DNA of 64,000 nt from Woeseia sp. (GCA_021773015.1 JAJFKW010000001.1:1843305-1907304); one strand, 5' to 3'; counted from the first letter of the stretch, positions 1-9,910 are shown. Notes: generated by a model not told the origin, from the sequence alone. Program-made: numbers and translations.

Positions 1-11
1 GGAGGAACCCC

Positions 12-1943
12 ATGATGAATTTTGCTCGAACGCTTATAAGCGCGACTACAGTACTCCTGGTCTTATTACCGGCCGTTTCCAACGGCGCGGAAAAAATACC
101 CATGTCTGCCTGGATCCACGATCCTGTCATATCAAGTGTCAACGTAAGCCCTGACGGCAATAAGCTCGTCGCATTGACTTTGTCGAATGTCAACAAAGCT
201 GCCGATATCACGATTTGGGACACCAACGACCTGGGCGCGCCGCCAATACGTTTCGCCCCTAAAGATACCAAAGCGCTTTTCGTCACATGGCTCAACGACG
301 ATCGTCTGTTTGTCGTCGGCAGGCAAAAATTCGACTTCAGAATTCGCAGTAAAACGACGCGTTGGTTCAGAGACAAAGCGTATATTGTTGATACTGAAGG
401 AAAGAAATTCAGGACGATTCTTGCGAATAGGCAGGACGACATAGCTGGCGTAAGTTTATTTGATCGCTTACCGTTAAACTCAGAGAAGATATTGGTGCAA
501 GCAACCAATTTGGAGTTTGCGCCCGACATCTATGAGGTCGATCTAAAATCGCTAAACTCGAAACGAATTTACCGCGGCGCTACGGGCGAGAGTTTTATTG
601 CCGATCCAAAGGGCAATGTAAAAGCGAAAACTGAGTTTAAGGGCGGTGGTGATTCCGCACGTATTCAATTCTCGTATCGCAATCCACAGACGGACGCTTG
701 GGAAGTGCACCACGCGTTTTACGCCAGCGCACGGGAAGGGATGCAGCCGGCCGCATTCGATATGGACGGCCGAACGGTCTACATGACGGACAATACGGGT
801 CGTGACAAGAATGTAATCATCAAATATGACTTGCTCGATCGCAATATGAGCGATCCGGTCTACGCCGACGCCTCGTTCGAGGCAACCGGTGTTCTTCAAA
901 GTGACCAACGGGAAGACTTCGGTGAGGTGATTGGTTACACCGCTCAAGGCGCGGGCAATATTCGCGAGTACATCAGCGATGAATGGCGTAGCCTACAGGA
1001 ACGTATTGATAGCGCGCTTCCAGACGGCCAGGACCACGTCATTTCGTCAATTTCGGACGACTTCAGTGTCGCCGTCGTTACGTCGAGTGGACCGAAAGAA
1101 CCAGGCGCATACCACCTGTTGATTAGCGGCTCACAACTCGTGTCTCTTGGTCGCCGCATGCCCTATCTGGAACCGGAAAATCTCGCCGACATGTCACACG
1201 TACATTACAAGTCGCGCGATGGCCTAGAAATTCCGGGTTTTCTTACCTTACCAACGACTGGCGAGGCGCCCTATCCGGCGGTGATCATGCCGCATGGCGG
1301 TCCCTGGGCACGTGACGCACTGCGCTTTGATAGGTGGGCACAGTTTCTTGCCAACCGAGGCTATCTAGTACTGCAACCACAGTACCGCGGCTCACAAGGC
1401 TGGGGACAGGCATTGTGGCGCGCCGGCGATAAAGAGTGGGGCGGCAAAATGCAGGACGATAAAGATGACGGCGCCCAATGGCTTGTCGATCAAGGACTGG
1501 CCGATGCCGATAGAATCGCTATGTACGGCTATTCTTATGGCGGCTATGCGGCAATGGCTTCAATTGTTCGTCCAGATACCCCTTATCAATGTGCGATATC
1601 AGGTGCGGGACTTTCTGAATTGCGTTACTTCGACAAAATTACGTTCGAAGGGCGCTTTGGCAGAGAATTTCAAAATCCGACAGTGAGAGGCTTGTCGCCT
1701 TTGGATATTGCGGACGAGGCGAGTATACCGATATTCATTTTTCATGGAGATCGCGACCAGCGAGTGCCAATTGAGCAATCGCGTAAGTACGTCAAAGCGC
1801 TGAAGAAAGCAGGCAAGGATGTCGAGTATCTCGAAATCGCCGATCTTTGGCATAGCTTACCTTGGTGGCCGCAACATCACTTGGCAGTTCTTGAGACGTT
1901 AGAGGACTACCTGGCTAACCGCTGCGGACCCGGCGGACTGTAA
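12..1943 (+). CDS. S9 family serine peptidase (prolyl oligopeptidase type), exported
   Basis: Likely cleaves short peptides outside the cytoplasm. The N-terminus is a typical Sec signal peptide (charged MNFAR, hydrophobic stretch, cleavage near SNGA at about residue 26). Residues 27-390 look like the beta-propeller that gates substrate access. The C-terminal alpha/beta hydrolase carries the catalytic Ser in GYSYGG (Ser508), Asp in HGDRDQRVP (Asp582) and His in DLWHS (His614); spacing and length (643 residues) fit the S9 family. GGAGGA lies just before the ATG, so the start is well supported, although the window opens only 11 bases upstream and anything further 5' is invisible. A hairpin terminator follows. 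It stands next to the receptor/halogenase locus, where it could process imported peptides; this is inference. Confidence 0.93.
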   Translation: MMNFARTLISATTVLLVLLPAVSNGAEKIPMSAWIHDPVISSVNVSPDGNKLVALTLSNVNKAADITIWDTNDLGAPPIRFAPKDTKALFVTWLNDDRLFVVGRQKFDFRIRSKTTRWFRDKAYIVDTEGKKFRTILANRQDDIAGVSLFDRLPLNSEKILVQATNLEFAPDIYEVDLKSLNSKRIYRGATGESFIADPKGNVKAKTEFKGGGDSARIQFSYRNPQTDAWEVHHAFYASAREGMQPAAFDMDGRTVYMTDNTGRDKNVIIKYDLLDRNMSDPVYADASFEATGVLQSDQREDFGEVIGYTAQGAGNIREYISDEWRSLQERIDSALPDGQDHVISSISDDFSVAVVTSSGPKEPGAYHLLISGSQLVSLGRRMPYLEPENLADMSHVHYKSRDGLEIPGFLTLPTTGEAPYPAVIMPHGGPWARDALRFDRWAQFLANRGYLVLQPQYRGSQGWGQALWRAGDKEWGGKMQDDKDDGAQWLVDQGLADADRIAMYGYSYGGYAAMASIVRPDTPYQCAISGAGLSELRYFDKITFEGRFGREFQNPTVRGLSPLDIADEASIPIFIFHGDRDQRVPIEQSRKYVKALKKAGKDVEYLEIADLWHSLPWWPQHHLAVLETLEDYLANRCGPGGL

Positions 1944-1965
1944 ACAGCTCAACTACTCGAAACTG

Positions 1966-1995
1966 GGCAGTCATCGAAAGATGGCTGCCTTTATT
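1966..1995 (+). terminator. Rho-independent terminator after the S9 peptidase
   Basis: The arms GGCAGTCATC (1966-1975) and GATGGCTGCC (1980-1989) form a 10-bp stem with one G-T wobble, closed by a GAAA tetraloop and followed by a T-rich run (TTATTATT). It separates the peptidase transcript from the hydroxylase gene at 2074. Confidence 0.8.
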
Positions 1996-2073
1996 ATTGG
2001 CGCTTTCTGATACGTGATCTTGCAAAGTCACGCTATCATCTCTTTCCCATAATCTAGCAGTGAACGAGAATCA

Positions 2074-2754
2074 ATGAACTTTCCCGGCAATTTCATTACG
2101 CATGGCAAGGTTGACGTTAGCGAACTTCAGCGACAGATCGGCAAATTGACCAACGAGCAATGGAATACATTGTCTAATTTTCAACAAAGCGTCGAGGCTC
2201 ACGAAGACACACAAATGTTCCCGCTGGTATTCGATCCAGATTATCGGCATACCCACCCCACCAGGATGCCGGCATTGGAAACGTTTCAAGGCGCGTTGCG
2301 GCCTGCGCTCGAACTCGTTTCGTCGCGCTACGAGGAATCGCAATATGGCCAGCATCACGTTCAGCAATATGGCGAGGGTAGCTTCATTCGCGCCATGCTG
2401 GTTAAGCTCAAGGCCGGCGGCACTATTGCACCGCACTGCGACAAGAATTTTTCGCTAGCACATTCGCACCGCATACACATTCCTATCTTTTCAAATCCAC
2501 ACGTCCTGTTCACGGTCGGCAAAGAGACGATTTGCATGTTAGAGGGCGACGTCGTCGAGATAAATAATCGACGCGAACACTCCGTTGAGAACCGCAGCAA
2601 AACCGATCGCACACATCTGATACTGGATTATGTTCTACCCGGCGAACAATGCTGTTGTGGCCGCAAGCTGCACCCGGATACGGTATGCAGCCCGAGCGCC
2701 TGCATGCAGACCGACCTATTGAATATCCCCTGCGTTTGTCATCCCGAAGCATGA
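2074..2754 (+). CDS. Aspartyl/asparaginyl beta-hydroxylase family protein with Cys-rich tail
   Basis: A 226-residue protein of the Asp_Arg_Hydrox family (cupin-fold, Fe(II)/2-oxoglutarate oxygenases). The signature region is visible: His121 in APHCD, the HRIHIPI strand at about 132-138, His169 in REHSVEN and Arg/His in the following TDRTHLILDYV strand, so the two iron-ligand histidines and the 2-oxoglutarate-contacting segment are present. After the domain, residues 191-226 carry seven cysteines (CCC, then VC, AC, PC, VC). This is not part of the usual fold and could bind metal. No signal peptide is seen, so it is probably cytoplasmic. The domain is paralogous to the middle domain of the next gene, and such proteins recur near TonB-receptor/halogenase loci. 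The substrate is unknown. Confidence 0.85.
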   Translation: MNFPGNFITHGKVDVSELQRQIGKLTNEQWNTLSNFQQSVEAHEDTQMFPLVFDPDYRHTHPTRMPALETFQGALRPALELVSSRYEESQYGQHHVQQYGEGSFIRAMLVKLKAGGTIAPHCDKNFSLAHSHRIHIPIFSNPHVLFTVGKETICMLEGDVVEINNRREHSVENRSKTDRTHLILDYVLPGEQCCCGRKLHPDTVCSPSACMQTDLLNIPCVCHPEA

Positions 2755-2866
2755 TTGATATCGTGCAGTCAAATTCGAGATTAGAGAAAACACTGAGTTT
2801 CGTGTAGCAACCGACCGTCTCTGCGACTAGTTGCCGGGACAATGCCGAACTCGTAGGCCCTATTCC

Positions 2867-4840
2867 ATGATCGTTACCGAACGTTTCATATTTCTACACC
2901 TGCATAAGACCGGCGGCCAGTCGCTTGCCAAGGTCATAAAAGAGAATATTCCCGACTACCAAGAGATTGGTTATCACTTTCCGTACGAATTGATCCCCAA
3001 GCAATTTGCACATTTGCCGGTGCTCGGAGTCATTCGAAATCCATGGGACTGGTACGTCTCGTGGTACGCGTTTAACCAACGACCAAACAGTCACAACCCG
3101 CTATTTTTGGTGGCCGCCGAAGGCGGCCAAGCGGACTTCAAGACAACTTTGGCGAATCTCGCAGGTCTGGGTGCAGATTCGGCCGAGAGTGTCGAACATC
3201 GCAGAAAGCTCATTGAGATTTTGCCCGAATCGCTAGCCGGCAATCGCGGTGTCGGCCTGACAAAAACCGATATTCGATCAATACCCGAGTTCGATGGCGG
3301 CTACTATTCCTGGCTGAGCGATCGCATGCTCGGCATATCGACACAATCCGAATCACGTATCGGCAGGTTTGAGAATCTACAAGATGATTTTTTGGACAAT
3401 CTCAATCAACTTGAAGTGCCTGAAGCAAGTGCAATTGGCACCGCATTGAGCCAGCAGGAGCACAAGAATAGCTCCAGACACACGCATTATTCGCACTACT
3501 ATGACGACGAATCGAGAGAACTGGTCGCCGAACTCGATCGTTTCGTGATTGACAAGTATGACTACGCATTCGAAATGATGGGTCCCGCAAATTGCCGCTT
3601 CGACCTTGCCGCAGAACTACGCAGCAACGGGACACAAGCATTTCAAAAACTTGTCGGCAGGGCAGAAAACTATTTACTTGTTGCCGATGCGTTCGACGTT
3701 TCGCCCATCAAAGGCAAAATTGCAGAAATCCCTTTATCTAGCTGGGCCGAATCTGAACGGAAAGAGCGATTTCATGTGCACACGGACACACAATCCCTGC
3801 ACGTTATACATTTCGAAGACTTTCGCTATACGAAACCCGAGATACTGCCTTTGTATAACGATCTGGCAGACGAACTAGAACCCATTATCAGCCGCATTGG
3901 ATCGTATTACAGAGATAACGGATTTGTTGTGCGTGTGCTGCTAGCAAAACTTCTGGCAGGTGGAAAAATTGCACAGCACCGCGACGGCGGCTACTCATTG
4001 TTGAATTGTCACCGCGTGCACATTCCTATCGTGACCAATGAGGCGGTGCAATTCGCGGTGGGTGGAGAAATCAAGTCGATGCGCCCGGGCGAGTTTTGGG
4101 AGATTAACAACGGCAACGATCATGCGGTCCAGAACGCGGGCACTGAAGACCGCATCCACCTCATCGTTGACTGGATGCCGAATCATAACGGCAAGTCCGT
4201 GGAGGACGCAGTGACATTGCCGGAGTCAAAGAAACCGGCAATCGACCCGCTGAGTCCCGAAGCCCTGGATTCTCTGGTCGCTGAATCTTACCGTCGCCAC
4301 CAAGCAGGAGATGTTCACCGCGCCGAAACTGGCTATCGGCATGTCCTGGAAATCGATGAGAAGCACGTAAACGCCAACAATCTATTGGGGTTGTTATGTC
4401 TGCAAAGTAAACGCCCCGAGAAGGCCGAGTACTATATACGACGAGGCTTAGCAGTAGAATCTAAGGACGCGCGATCGTATTCAAATCTTGGGCTCGCGCT
4501 AAAGGACCAAAGCAGATTCGAAGAAGCATTGGAACAATTTCGCCATTCGCTCGAAATCGACTCGAACAATCCGAATACGTACTGCCATTTGGGCAATATA
4601 TTTCGCGAGACCGATCAAATTGCTAATGCCATTGCAAGTTACGAGCAAGCGCTGCGGTTACAACCCGGGCTCCTGGAAGCGCACCACAATCTCGGCGGCG
4701 CATACTTAATTGCCGGACAATACGAACGCGCAATTGAATGTTATCGCCGGGCGCTTGAAATCAACCCAAACTTCGCCGCCTCTCGGCACGAGTTGCAGAG
4801 AGCCGAGAGTTATCTAAATTCGGCGTCCGCCCGTCATTAG
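2867..4840 (+). CDS. Sulfotransferase - aspartyl beta-hydroxylase - TPR fusion protein
   Basis: Three domains in one 657-residue chain. Residues 1-230 resemble a PAPS-dependent sulfotransferase: HKTGGQSL near residue 12 matches the 5'-phosphosulfate loop, and RNPWDWYVSWY near 55 matches the 3'-phosphate site. Residues 260-445 form an aspartyl/asparaginyl hydroxylase domain with iron ligands His371 (AQHRD) and His419 (DHAVQN) and the HRVHIPI strand. Residues 470-655 contain about five TPR repeats (e.g. SYSNLGLALKDQSRFEEALE). The reading frame extends upstream to a TTG at 2831, but the ATG at 2867 begins exactly at the conserved domain and is preferred. It ends 18 bp from the convergent halogenase operon. 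Sulfotransferase-TPR fusions are common; the added hydroxylase is unusual and suggests two modifications of one target. Confidence 0.85.
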   Translation: MIVTERFIFLHLHKTGGQSLAKVIKENIPDYQEIGYHFPYELIPKQFAHLPVLGVIRNPWDWYVSWYAFNQRPNSHNPLFLVAAEGGQADFKTTLANLAGLGADSAESVEHRRKLIEILPESLAGNRGVGLTKTDIRSIPEFDGGYYSWLSDRMLGISTQSESRIGRFENLQDDFLDNLNQLEVPEASAIGTALSQQEHKNSSRHTHYSHYYDDESRELVAELDRFVIDKYDYAFEMMGPANCRFDLAAELRSNGTQAFQKLVGRAENYLLVADAFDVSPIKGKIAEIPLSSWAESERKERFHVHTDTQSLHVIHFEDFRYTKPEILPLYNDLADELEPIISRIGSYYRDNGFVVRVLLAKLLAGGKIAQHRDGGYSLLNCHRVHIPIVTNEAVQFAVGGEIKSMRPGEFWEINNGNDHAVQNAGTEDRIHLIVDWMPNHNGKSVEDAVTLPESKKPAIDPLSPEALDSLVAESYRRHQAGDVHRAETGYRHVLEIDEKHVNANNLLGLLCLQSKRPEKAEYYIRRGLAVESKDARSYSNLGLALKDQSRFEEALEQFRHSLEIDSNNPNTYCHLGNIFRETDQIANAIASYEQALRLQPGLLEAHHNLGGAYLIAGQYERAIECYRRALEINPNFAASRHELQRAESYLNSASARH

Positions 4841-4858
4841 CGGTTTGCCGCGAAAAGC

Positions 4859-6484
4859 TCACCGCTTTTGCACATAGGCCGGCATACCGAGCACCTGCTG
4901 TAGCCAGACGTCATGCGGTGGAAGTTTATGCGACGCCATGGCGAGACGTTGCTGTATTGGCAGATAGACAGTGCTGCTTGCTCGATTTTTGCCGAAGCGA
5001 ACGTCACACTCCGAGCGCATGAAATCCATACCGTAAAGAATGGCTTCATAACTGGACCGAGTAAATAACTTACCCGTGTCCACGGGTACTCTGGGATCCG
5101 TCAATTCGTCCATCGCAGTAGCTGGAGCGGAATGACCGAGAGATGCGTCTACTGGCTGTTGCAGAGGAAATCTTTGATCTTCAAAATCTACGTTAGCCAC
5201 CGGTTTTGCACGCCAAAACTCAAGCTTGTTTTGCAACCGATCATTGATGTGCTCTGATCGTTGCACCTCTCTCCAAAATTCAGTGTCGTTGCGCTGTGTC
5301 ATACAGTAATGCAGATTGATGAAATCGAGAACCTCGTAAAATCGGTTCGACATGATGCGATTAAAACGCATTCGCAATGGCGCCATATCATCGCCCAGCG
5401 GAAAATGCTCGCTTAGCATCACCGTTGCTAAATCACTCAGATACAAACCAGTCGATTCGATTGGTTCCAAGAACCCCCCTGCAAGGCCAATCGCAATACA
5501 GTTTTTTACCCAGGCTTTTTCACGCATGCCAACCTTGAAGCGCACCATGCGCGTATCCAAATTGTCTGCGTGCCCGCCTTCGTACGCTCTGATCTCACGC
5601 TCAGCTGCATCTTCACTGAGGAAAGCACTAGAGTGCACGTATCCCACGCCACGTCGATTTTGCAGTGGAATATCCCACACCCAGCCTGCGGAGAGTGCAG
5701 TAGAAATCGTGTAGGGTCGCACGAATCCCGGATAGTGTTCGGCATAATCCACCGGCATCGTCAGCGCGCGATCGCATAAAAGCCATGACGAAAAATCGAC
5801 CCACTTCGAAGCCAGTTTCTTTTCTATAAGCAACGCAGCAAATCCTGTGCAGTCGAGAAACAAATCGGCCTCTAGTCGAAGCCCGCTTCTCGTCATCACC
5901 GCGGCGATACTGCCGTCTTCGGTCATCTCCACATCGTTGACGTGATCTCGGTAATGTTTTACGCCGCGCTTTGTGGCTACCTCGGAGAGGTAGTCGGCGA
6001 ACTTCAGCGCATTCATATGGTATGCGTAAGTCAGATACTCGCCGAAGTCCCATTTCCCCAACATTTGCGGCGCCAGATTTAATTCACACAGCGTGGGGTG
6101 TGCTGACACGGTTTCTATAAAAGGGAGCGAACGATTGCTACGCAACCATTGCAATCCGGAATCATCGATCGGTCCGGGTTGGTGGCGGCCAAAGGGATGA
6201 TAGTAGTGCTCCCCTCGATTGTGCAGCCAGTTGACGAACTTGATCGATTGCTTGAATGTACCGTCAACCCTCCGCAAGAACTCGTGCTCGTTCAGGCCAA
6301 TAACGGCGAGCGAATGCTTGATGCTTGGCACGGTCGCCTCTCCGACGCCTATTCGCGGCACATCCGGCGACTCGATCAAACTTATATCGACGACCTTGCG
6401 GCCTTCGTAATTTAACGCGGCATTTAAGTAGGCCGCCGCCATCCAACCGGCAGATCCGCCACCGACTATCAGCAAACGTTTCAT
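4859..6484 (-). CDS. Flavin-dependent tryptophan halogenase-like protein (copy 1)
   Basis: A 541-residue enzyme predicted to use FADH2, oxygen and halide to halogenate an indole or similar substrate. Visible family marks are the FAD-binding GGGSAGWMAAAYL (residues 8-20), the PRIGVGEAT segment, the catalytic Lys78 in DGTFKQSIK (equivalent to PrnA Lys79), the GWVWDIPL motif that separates halogenases from monooxygenases, and Glu in EPIESTGLYL (equivalent to PrnA Glu346). The frame is open to 6532, but the ATG at 6484 starts right at the FAD motif and overlaps the stop of the upstream halogenase by 4 bp (ATGA), implying translational coupling. It is the last gene of a three-halogenase operon transcribed away from the TonB receptor. 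Homologues in such loci (the BrvH type) often have unknown natural substrates. Confidence 0.93.
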   Translation of the reverse strand: MKRLLIVGGGSAGWMAAAYLNAALNYEGRKVVDISLIESPDVPRIGVGEATVPSIKHSLAVIGLNEHEFLRRVDGTFKQSIKFVNWLHNRGEHYYHPFGRHQPGPIDDSGLQWLRSNRSLPFIETVSAHPTLCELNLAPQMLGKWDFGEYLTYAYHMNALKFADYLSEVATKRGVKHYRDHVNDVEMTEDGSIAAVMTRSGLRLEADLFLDCTGFAALLIEKKLASKWVDFSSWLLCDRALTMPVDYAEHYPGFVRPYTISTALSAGWVWDIPLQNRRGVGYVHSSAFLSEDAAEREIRAYEGGHADNLDTRMVRFKVGMREKAWVKNCIAIGLAGGFLEPIESTGLYLSDLATVMLSEHFPLGDDMAPLRMRFNRIMSNRFYEVLDFINLHYCMTQRNDTEFWREVQRSEHINDRLQNKLEFWRAKPVANVDFEDQRFPLQQPVDASLGHSAPATAMDELTDPRVPVDTGKLFTRSSYEAILYGMDFMRSECDVRFGKNRASSTVYLPIQQRLAMASHKLPPHDVWLQQVLGMPAYVQKR

Positions 6485-8094
6485 GTGCGACCAGATGAAT
6501 AGTCTGGCATACCCACCATGCGCTGCAACCATACGTCATGCGGTGGAAGTTTTTGCGGCGCCAATTGCAATTTCTGCAGTACCTCCGGATAAACTGTCGA
6601 CGCCGGACGATTATTGCCGTACCGCGCATCGCACTCCGCCCGCAAGAAATCCATGCCGTAGAGAATCGCCTCGTAACTGTCAATACCGAAAATTGTCGCT
6701 GTATCGATGGGTGCGCGAAAGTCTCCGAATTGACCGCTAGAGGGCAGCGGTGTATCGGGCTGTCCGAGCAAGAATTGGTCCTCGAAGTCGGTTGCCGATA
6801 ATGGTTTGCTTCGCCAAAACTCGAATTTTGCCTTCAAGCGATCAGTTACTCGTTCTGGATTCCTTATTTCACGCCAGAATGGTGTGTCATTTCGTCTGGT
6901 CAGGCAGTAATGCATATTGATGAAATCGAGAATTTCGTAGAACCGATTGGCCATGATGCGATTGAAGCGAAAAGCGAGCGGTTCCATATCGTCGCCGAAC
7001 GGAAAGTGCTCAGTCATCATCACTGTCGCAAGATCACTTAGATACAAACCGGTCGATTCGAGCGGCTCAATGAAACTGCCGGCAAGTCCAATCGAAATGC
7101 AATTTTTTACCCAGGCTTGTTCACGATAGCCTGTCTTAAAATGTACAGTGCGCGCGCTCAGGGAGTCCGCGTGAGCGCCCTCGAACTGACGTAATTCCCG
7201 CTCCGCATCTTCTTCACTGATAAAATCGCTTGAATGCACATAGCCGAGCGACCTTTTGCCTTGCAGGGGAATCTCCCAAACCCACCCCGACGATAACGCG
7301 GTCGCCGTCGTATACGGGCGAACGTAGCCCGGATAGTGATGTTCGTAGGGTACGTGCATCGTGATCGCACGGTTACACAACAACCACTGCGAGCAGTCAA
7401 TCCATCGGGTGCCCAATGTCTTTTCAATCAATACCGCGGCAAATCCGGTGCAATCGACAAACAGATCCGCTTCCAGACGCAGGTCATTTTTTGTTTTGAC
7501 TGCAGCGATGTTGCCGGCTTCCGTCATCTCCACATCGACGACATGATCGAGGTAATGCTGCACACCGCGAGACGTCGCAATTTCGCAAAGATAGTCCGCG
7601 AATTTCAATGCGTTCATGTGGTATGCCGCTGTCAATTCCGTACCAAAGTCCCAGCGCCCAAGCATTTGCGGTGACAATCCCAGCTCGCAGATGATGGGCT
7701 GTGGCGACACGGTTTCTGTAAACGGTATTGAGCGGCTGCTCATCAGCCAGCGTTCGGCGGAACGATCAATCGGCGTTTTTCGAAACCGGGTGAATGGGTG
7801 GTAATACCAGGACTGATCGTTATCGACCCAATTGACGTATTTAATGGACTGCTTAAAAGTGCCATCAACTCTGCGCATAAAGGCGTGTTGATCGATGCCG
7901 ATCACTGAGAGAATATGATTAATATTCGGGATTGTCGCTTCGCCGACGCCAATTCTCGGCACATCCGGAGATTCGATTAGGCCGACATCCACCACCGATT
8001 GGCCATCGTGATTGAGCGCCGCATCCAGGTAAGCGGCAGCCATCCAGCCGGCCGAGCCGCCACCAACGACCAGGACTTTTTTCTTTCGCCTCAT
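6481..8094 (-). CDS. Flavin-dependent tryptophan halogenase-like protein (copy 2)
   Basis: A 537-residue paralogue of its two neighbours. It has GGGSAGWMAAAYLDAAL (residues 11-27), PRIGVGEATIP, catalytic Lys81 in DGTFKQSIK, GWVWEIPLQGKRSLGYVHSS and EPLESTGLYL, so all residues expected for FAD binding and halide/hypohalous acid handling are intact. The start ATG is followed by basic residues (RRKKK) leading into the FAD motif. It lies 32 bp downstream of copy 3 and overlaps copy 1 by 4 bp, so the three are almost certainly co-transcribed. By eye its central region is closer to copy 3 than to copy 1 (shared GKRSLGYVHSS/DKRSLGYVHSS and SGQxGDFRxPxDTA segments), suggesting successive tandem duplication. 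The substrate is unknown. Confidence 0.93.
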   Translation of the reverse strand: MRRKKKVLVVGGGSAGWMAAAYLDAALNHDGQSVVDVGLIESPDVPRIGVGEATIPNINHILSVIGIDQHAFMRRVDGTFKQSIKYVNWVDNDQSWYYHPFTRFRKTPIDRSAERWLMSSRSIPFTETVSPQPIICELGLSPQMLGRWDFGTELTAAYHMNALKFADYLCEIATSRGVQHYLDHVVDVEMTEAGNIAAVKTKNDLRLEADLFVDCTGFAAVLIEKTLGTRWIDCSQWLLCNRAITMHVPYEHHYPGYVRPYTTATALSSGWVWEIPLQGKRSLGYVHSSDFISEEDAERELRQFEGAHADSLSARTVHFKTGYREQAWVKNCISIGLAGSFIEPLESTGLYLSDLATVMMTEHFPFGDDMEPLAFRFNRIMANRFYEILDFINMHYCLTRRNDTPFWREIRNPERVTDRLKAKFEFWRSKPLSATDFEDQFLLGQPDTPLPSSGQFGDFRAPIDTATIFGIDSYEAILYGMDFLRAECDARYGNNRPASTVYPEVLQKLQLAPQKLPPHDVWLQRMVGMPDYSSGRT

Positions 8095-8126
8095 CTCAGG
8101 TCAATCTCATGTTGCACGCTAACGCG

Positions 8127-9740
8127 CTACCGCACAATCGTCTTTTGATACGCAGGCGTACCGACAACCCGTTGCAGCCACAGGTCATGAGGTGGCAATT
8201 TGTTCGGCGCCTTTTGCAGGCGCGCCGCAACACTACCAGCGACTTGGCTTTTCGGCAGGTTTTCACCAAACCATTGCTTGCTCTCATCACGCAGGAAGTC
8301 CATGCCATAGAGAATTGCTTCATGACTATCGATACCAAAAATTGCGGCCGTATCGACCGGTGGCCGGAAATCTCCCAGCTGACCACTGGACGACAATGGC
8401 GATAATGACTGACCTGGAAAATACTGATCTTCGAAGTCACTTTGTGAAGGCGGCTTCACACGCCAGTAGTCTAGTTTCGCTTTGAGCCTGTCGTTGATGC
8501 GCTCGGGACGCTGTACCTCACGCCAAAATTCGGTGTCCGTCCGACGCGTTAGGCAGTAGTGCAGATTTATGAAATCCAATATTTCATAAAAACGATTCGC
8601 CATGATGCGATTGAATCGGTATGCCAGCGGCGCGTAGTCGTTTTCGTATGGAAAATGTTCTGCCAGCATGACACTGGCGAGGTCACTGAGATAAAGGCCC
8701 GTAGATTCCAGCGGTTCGATGAAGCTACCTGCTAGTCCTATCGCGATGCAGTTGCGCACCCAGGCTTGCTCGCGATGTCCTACCTTGAAATGGACCACGC
8801 GTGAGTCCAATTTGTCGGCGTGTGCGCCCTCGAATTGGTGCAGCTCTGCGTGCGCCTGGTCCTCGCTGAGGTGCGCGCTGGAATGCACATAACCCAATGA
8901 TCGTTTGTCCTGGAGAGGTATCTCCCACACCCAGCCCGAACTCAACGCACTGGCAGTTGTATACGGACGAATATGCCCAGGGTAGTAGGGATCGTGCGGC
9001 ACATGCATCGTAACCGCACGATCGCACAACAACCATTGCGAGCTGTCGATCCACTTCACGTCGAGCTTTTTTTCGATCAAAAGCGCTGCGAAACCAGTGC
9101 AATCAATAAAGAGATCCCCGGCGATCCGTTCACCGCTTTTAGTACGGATAGCCGCAATATCGCCGTTTTCTGCCATCTCAACGTCAACCATGTGGTCAAT
9201 GCGGTGGCGCACGCCACGCGCGGTGGCTATTTCGCAAAGGTAGTCGGCGAACTTCAGCGCATTCATATGATACGCGTAAGTCAATGGCGGCCCGAAGTCC
9301 CACGGCCCCAGCATTTGCGGCGCAATATTGTTTTCACATAATACGGGTTGCGCTGAAATTGTCTCAGCAAACGGTATCGAGCGATCGCTCATCAACCACC
9401 GCTTTCCCGTGCGATCGATAGGCGCCTCGCGGAAGCGGTTAAATGGGTGGTAATAGCTGCTGCCGTCGTTTTGCAGCCAATTTACATATTTTATGGCTTG
9501 CTTGAACGTGCCATCTACGCGGCGCAGGAAATCGTGCTCGTTCACGCCAACGACCGCCAATATGTGGTTAATACTGGGCACTGTCGCTTCGCCAACGCCT
9601 ATTCTGGGCACTTCTGGCGACTCTACGAGCGTGATTTCCGCCACTTTGCGATTATTTCGGTTTAGTGATGCGTCCAAATAGGCCGCCGCCATCCAGCCGG
9701 CAGAACCACCGCCGACGATTACTATATTCCTAGGAGTCAT
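8127..9740 (-). CDS. Flavin-dependent tryptophan halogenase-like protein (copy 3, promoter-proximal)
   Basis: First gene of the halogenase operon, 537 residues. FAD motif GGGSAGWMAAAYLDASL at 10-26, catalytic Lys80 in DGTFKQAIK, GWVWEIPLQ, and EPLESTGLYL are all present; the C-terminal GIDSHEAILYGMDFL is shared with copies 1 and 2. It starts at an ATG with TCCTAGGA-type purine-rich sequence just upstream and is divergent from the TonB-dependent receptor across a 283-bp region holding a long palindrome. That arrangement (receptor opposite one or more halogenases) is known from Caulobacterales and Xanthomonadales and suggests co-regulation by the imported ligand. Why three intact paralogues are kept is not evident; distinct substrates or positions of halogenation are possible. 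Confidence 0.93.
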   Translation of the reverse strand: MTPRNIVIVGGGSAGWMAAAYLDASLNRNNRKVAEITLVESPEVPRIGVGEATVPSINHILAVVGVNEHDFLRRVDGTFKQAIKYVNWLQNDGSSYYHPFNRFREAPIDRTGKRWLMSDRSIPFAETISAQPVLCENNIAPQMLGPWDFGPPLTYAYHMNALKFADYLCEIATARGVRHRIDHMVDVEMAENGDIAAIRTKSGERIAGDLFIDCTGFAALLIEKKLDVKWIDSSQWLLCDRAVTMHVPHDPYYPGHIRPYTTASALSSGWVWEIPLQDKRSLGYVHSSAHLSEDQAHAELHQFEGAHADKLDSRVVHFKVGHREQAWVRNCIAIGLAGSFIEPLESTGLYLSDLASVMLAEHFPYENDYAPLAYRFNRIMANRFYEILDFINLHYCLTRRTDTEFWREVQRPERINDRLKAKLDYWRVKPPSQSDFEDQYFPGQSLSPLSSSGQLGDFRPPVDTAAIFGIDSHEAILYGMDFLRDESKQWFGENLPKSQVAGSVAARLQKAPNKLPPHDLWLQRVVGTPAYQKTIVR

Positions 9741-9910
9741 AAAGGCGCTTCGTTATATGAATTTAGCCGCTCGTAATGCCGCCATAATATCCCAGCAGCG
9801 ACCGGTATTGGGCCTATCGCGAGCAATTTTAGCCTATCTCAAGTCTGTGGCCTAGATACAACAAAAAATTCTTTGATCTTTGACAGCCAATCGTGGTTTA
9901 CTCCCGTTAT

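Noticed and set aside
2831-2866. TTG start for the sulfotransferase fusion protein
   Set aside because: The added 12 residues precede the conserved domain and have no ribosome-site support; the ATG at 2867 fits the family.
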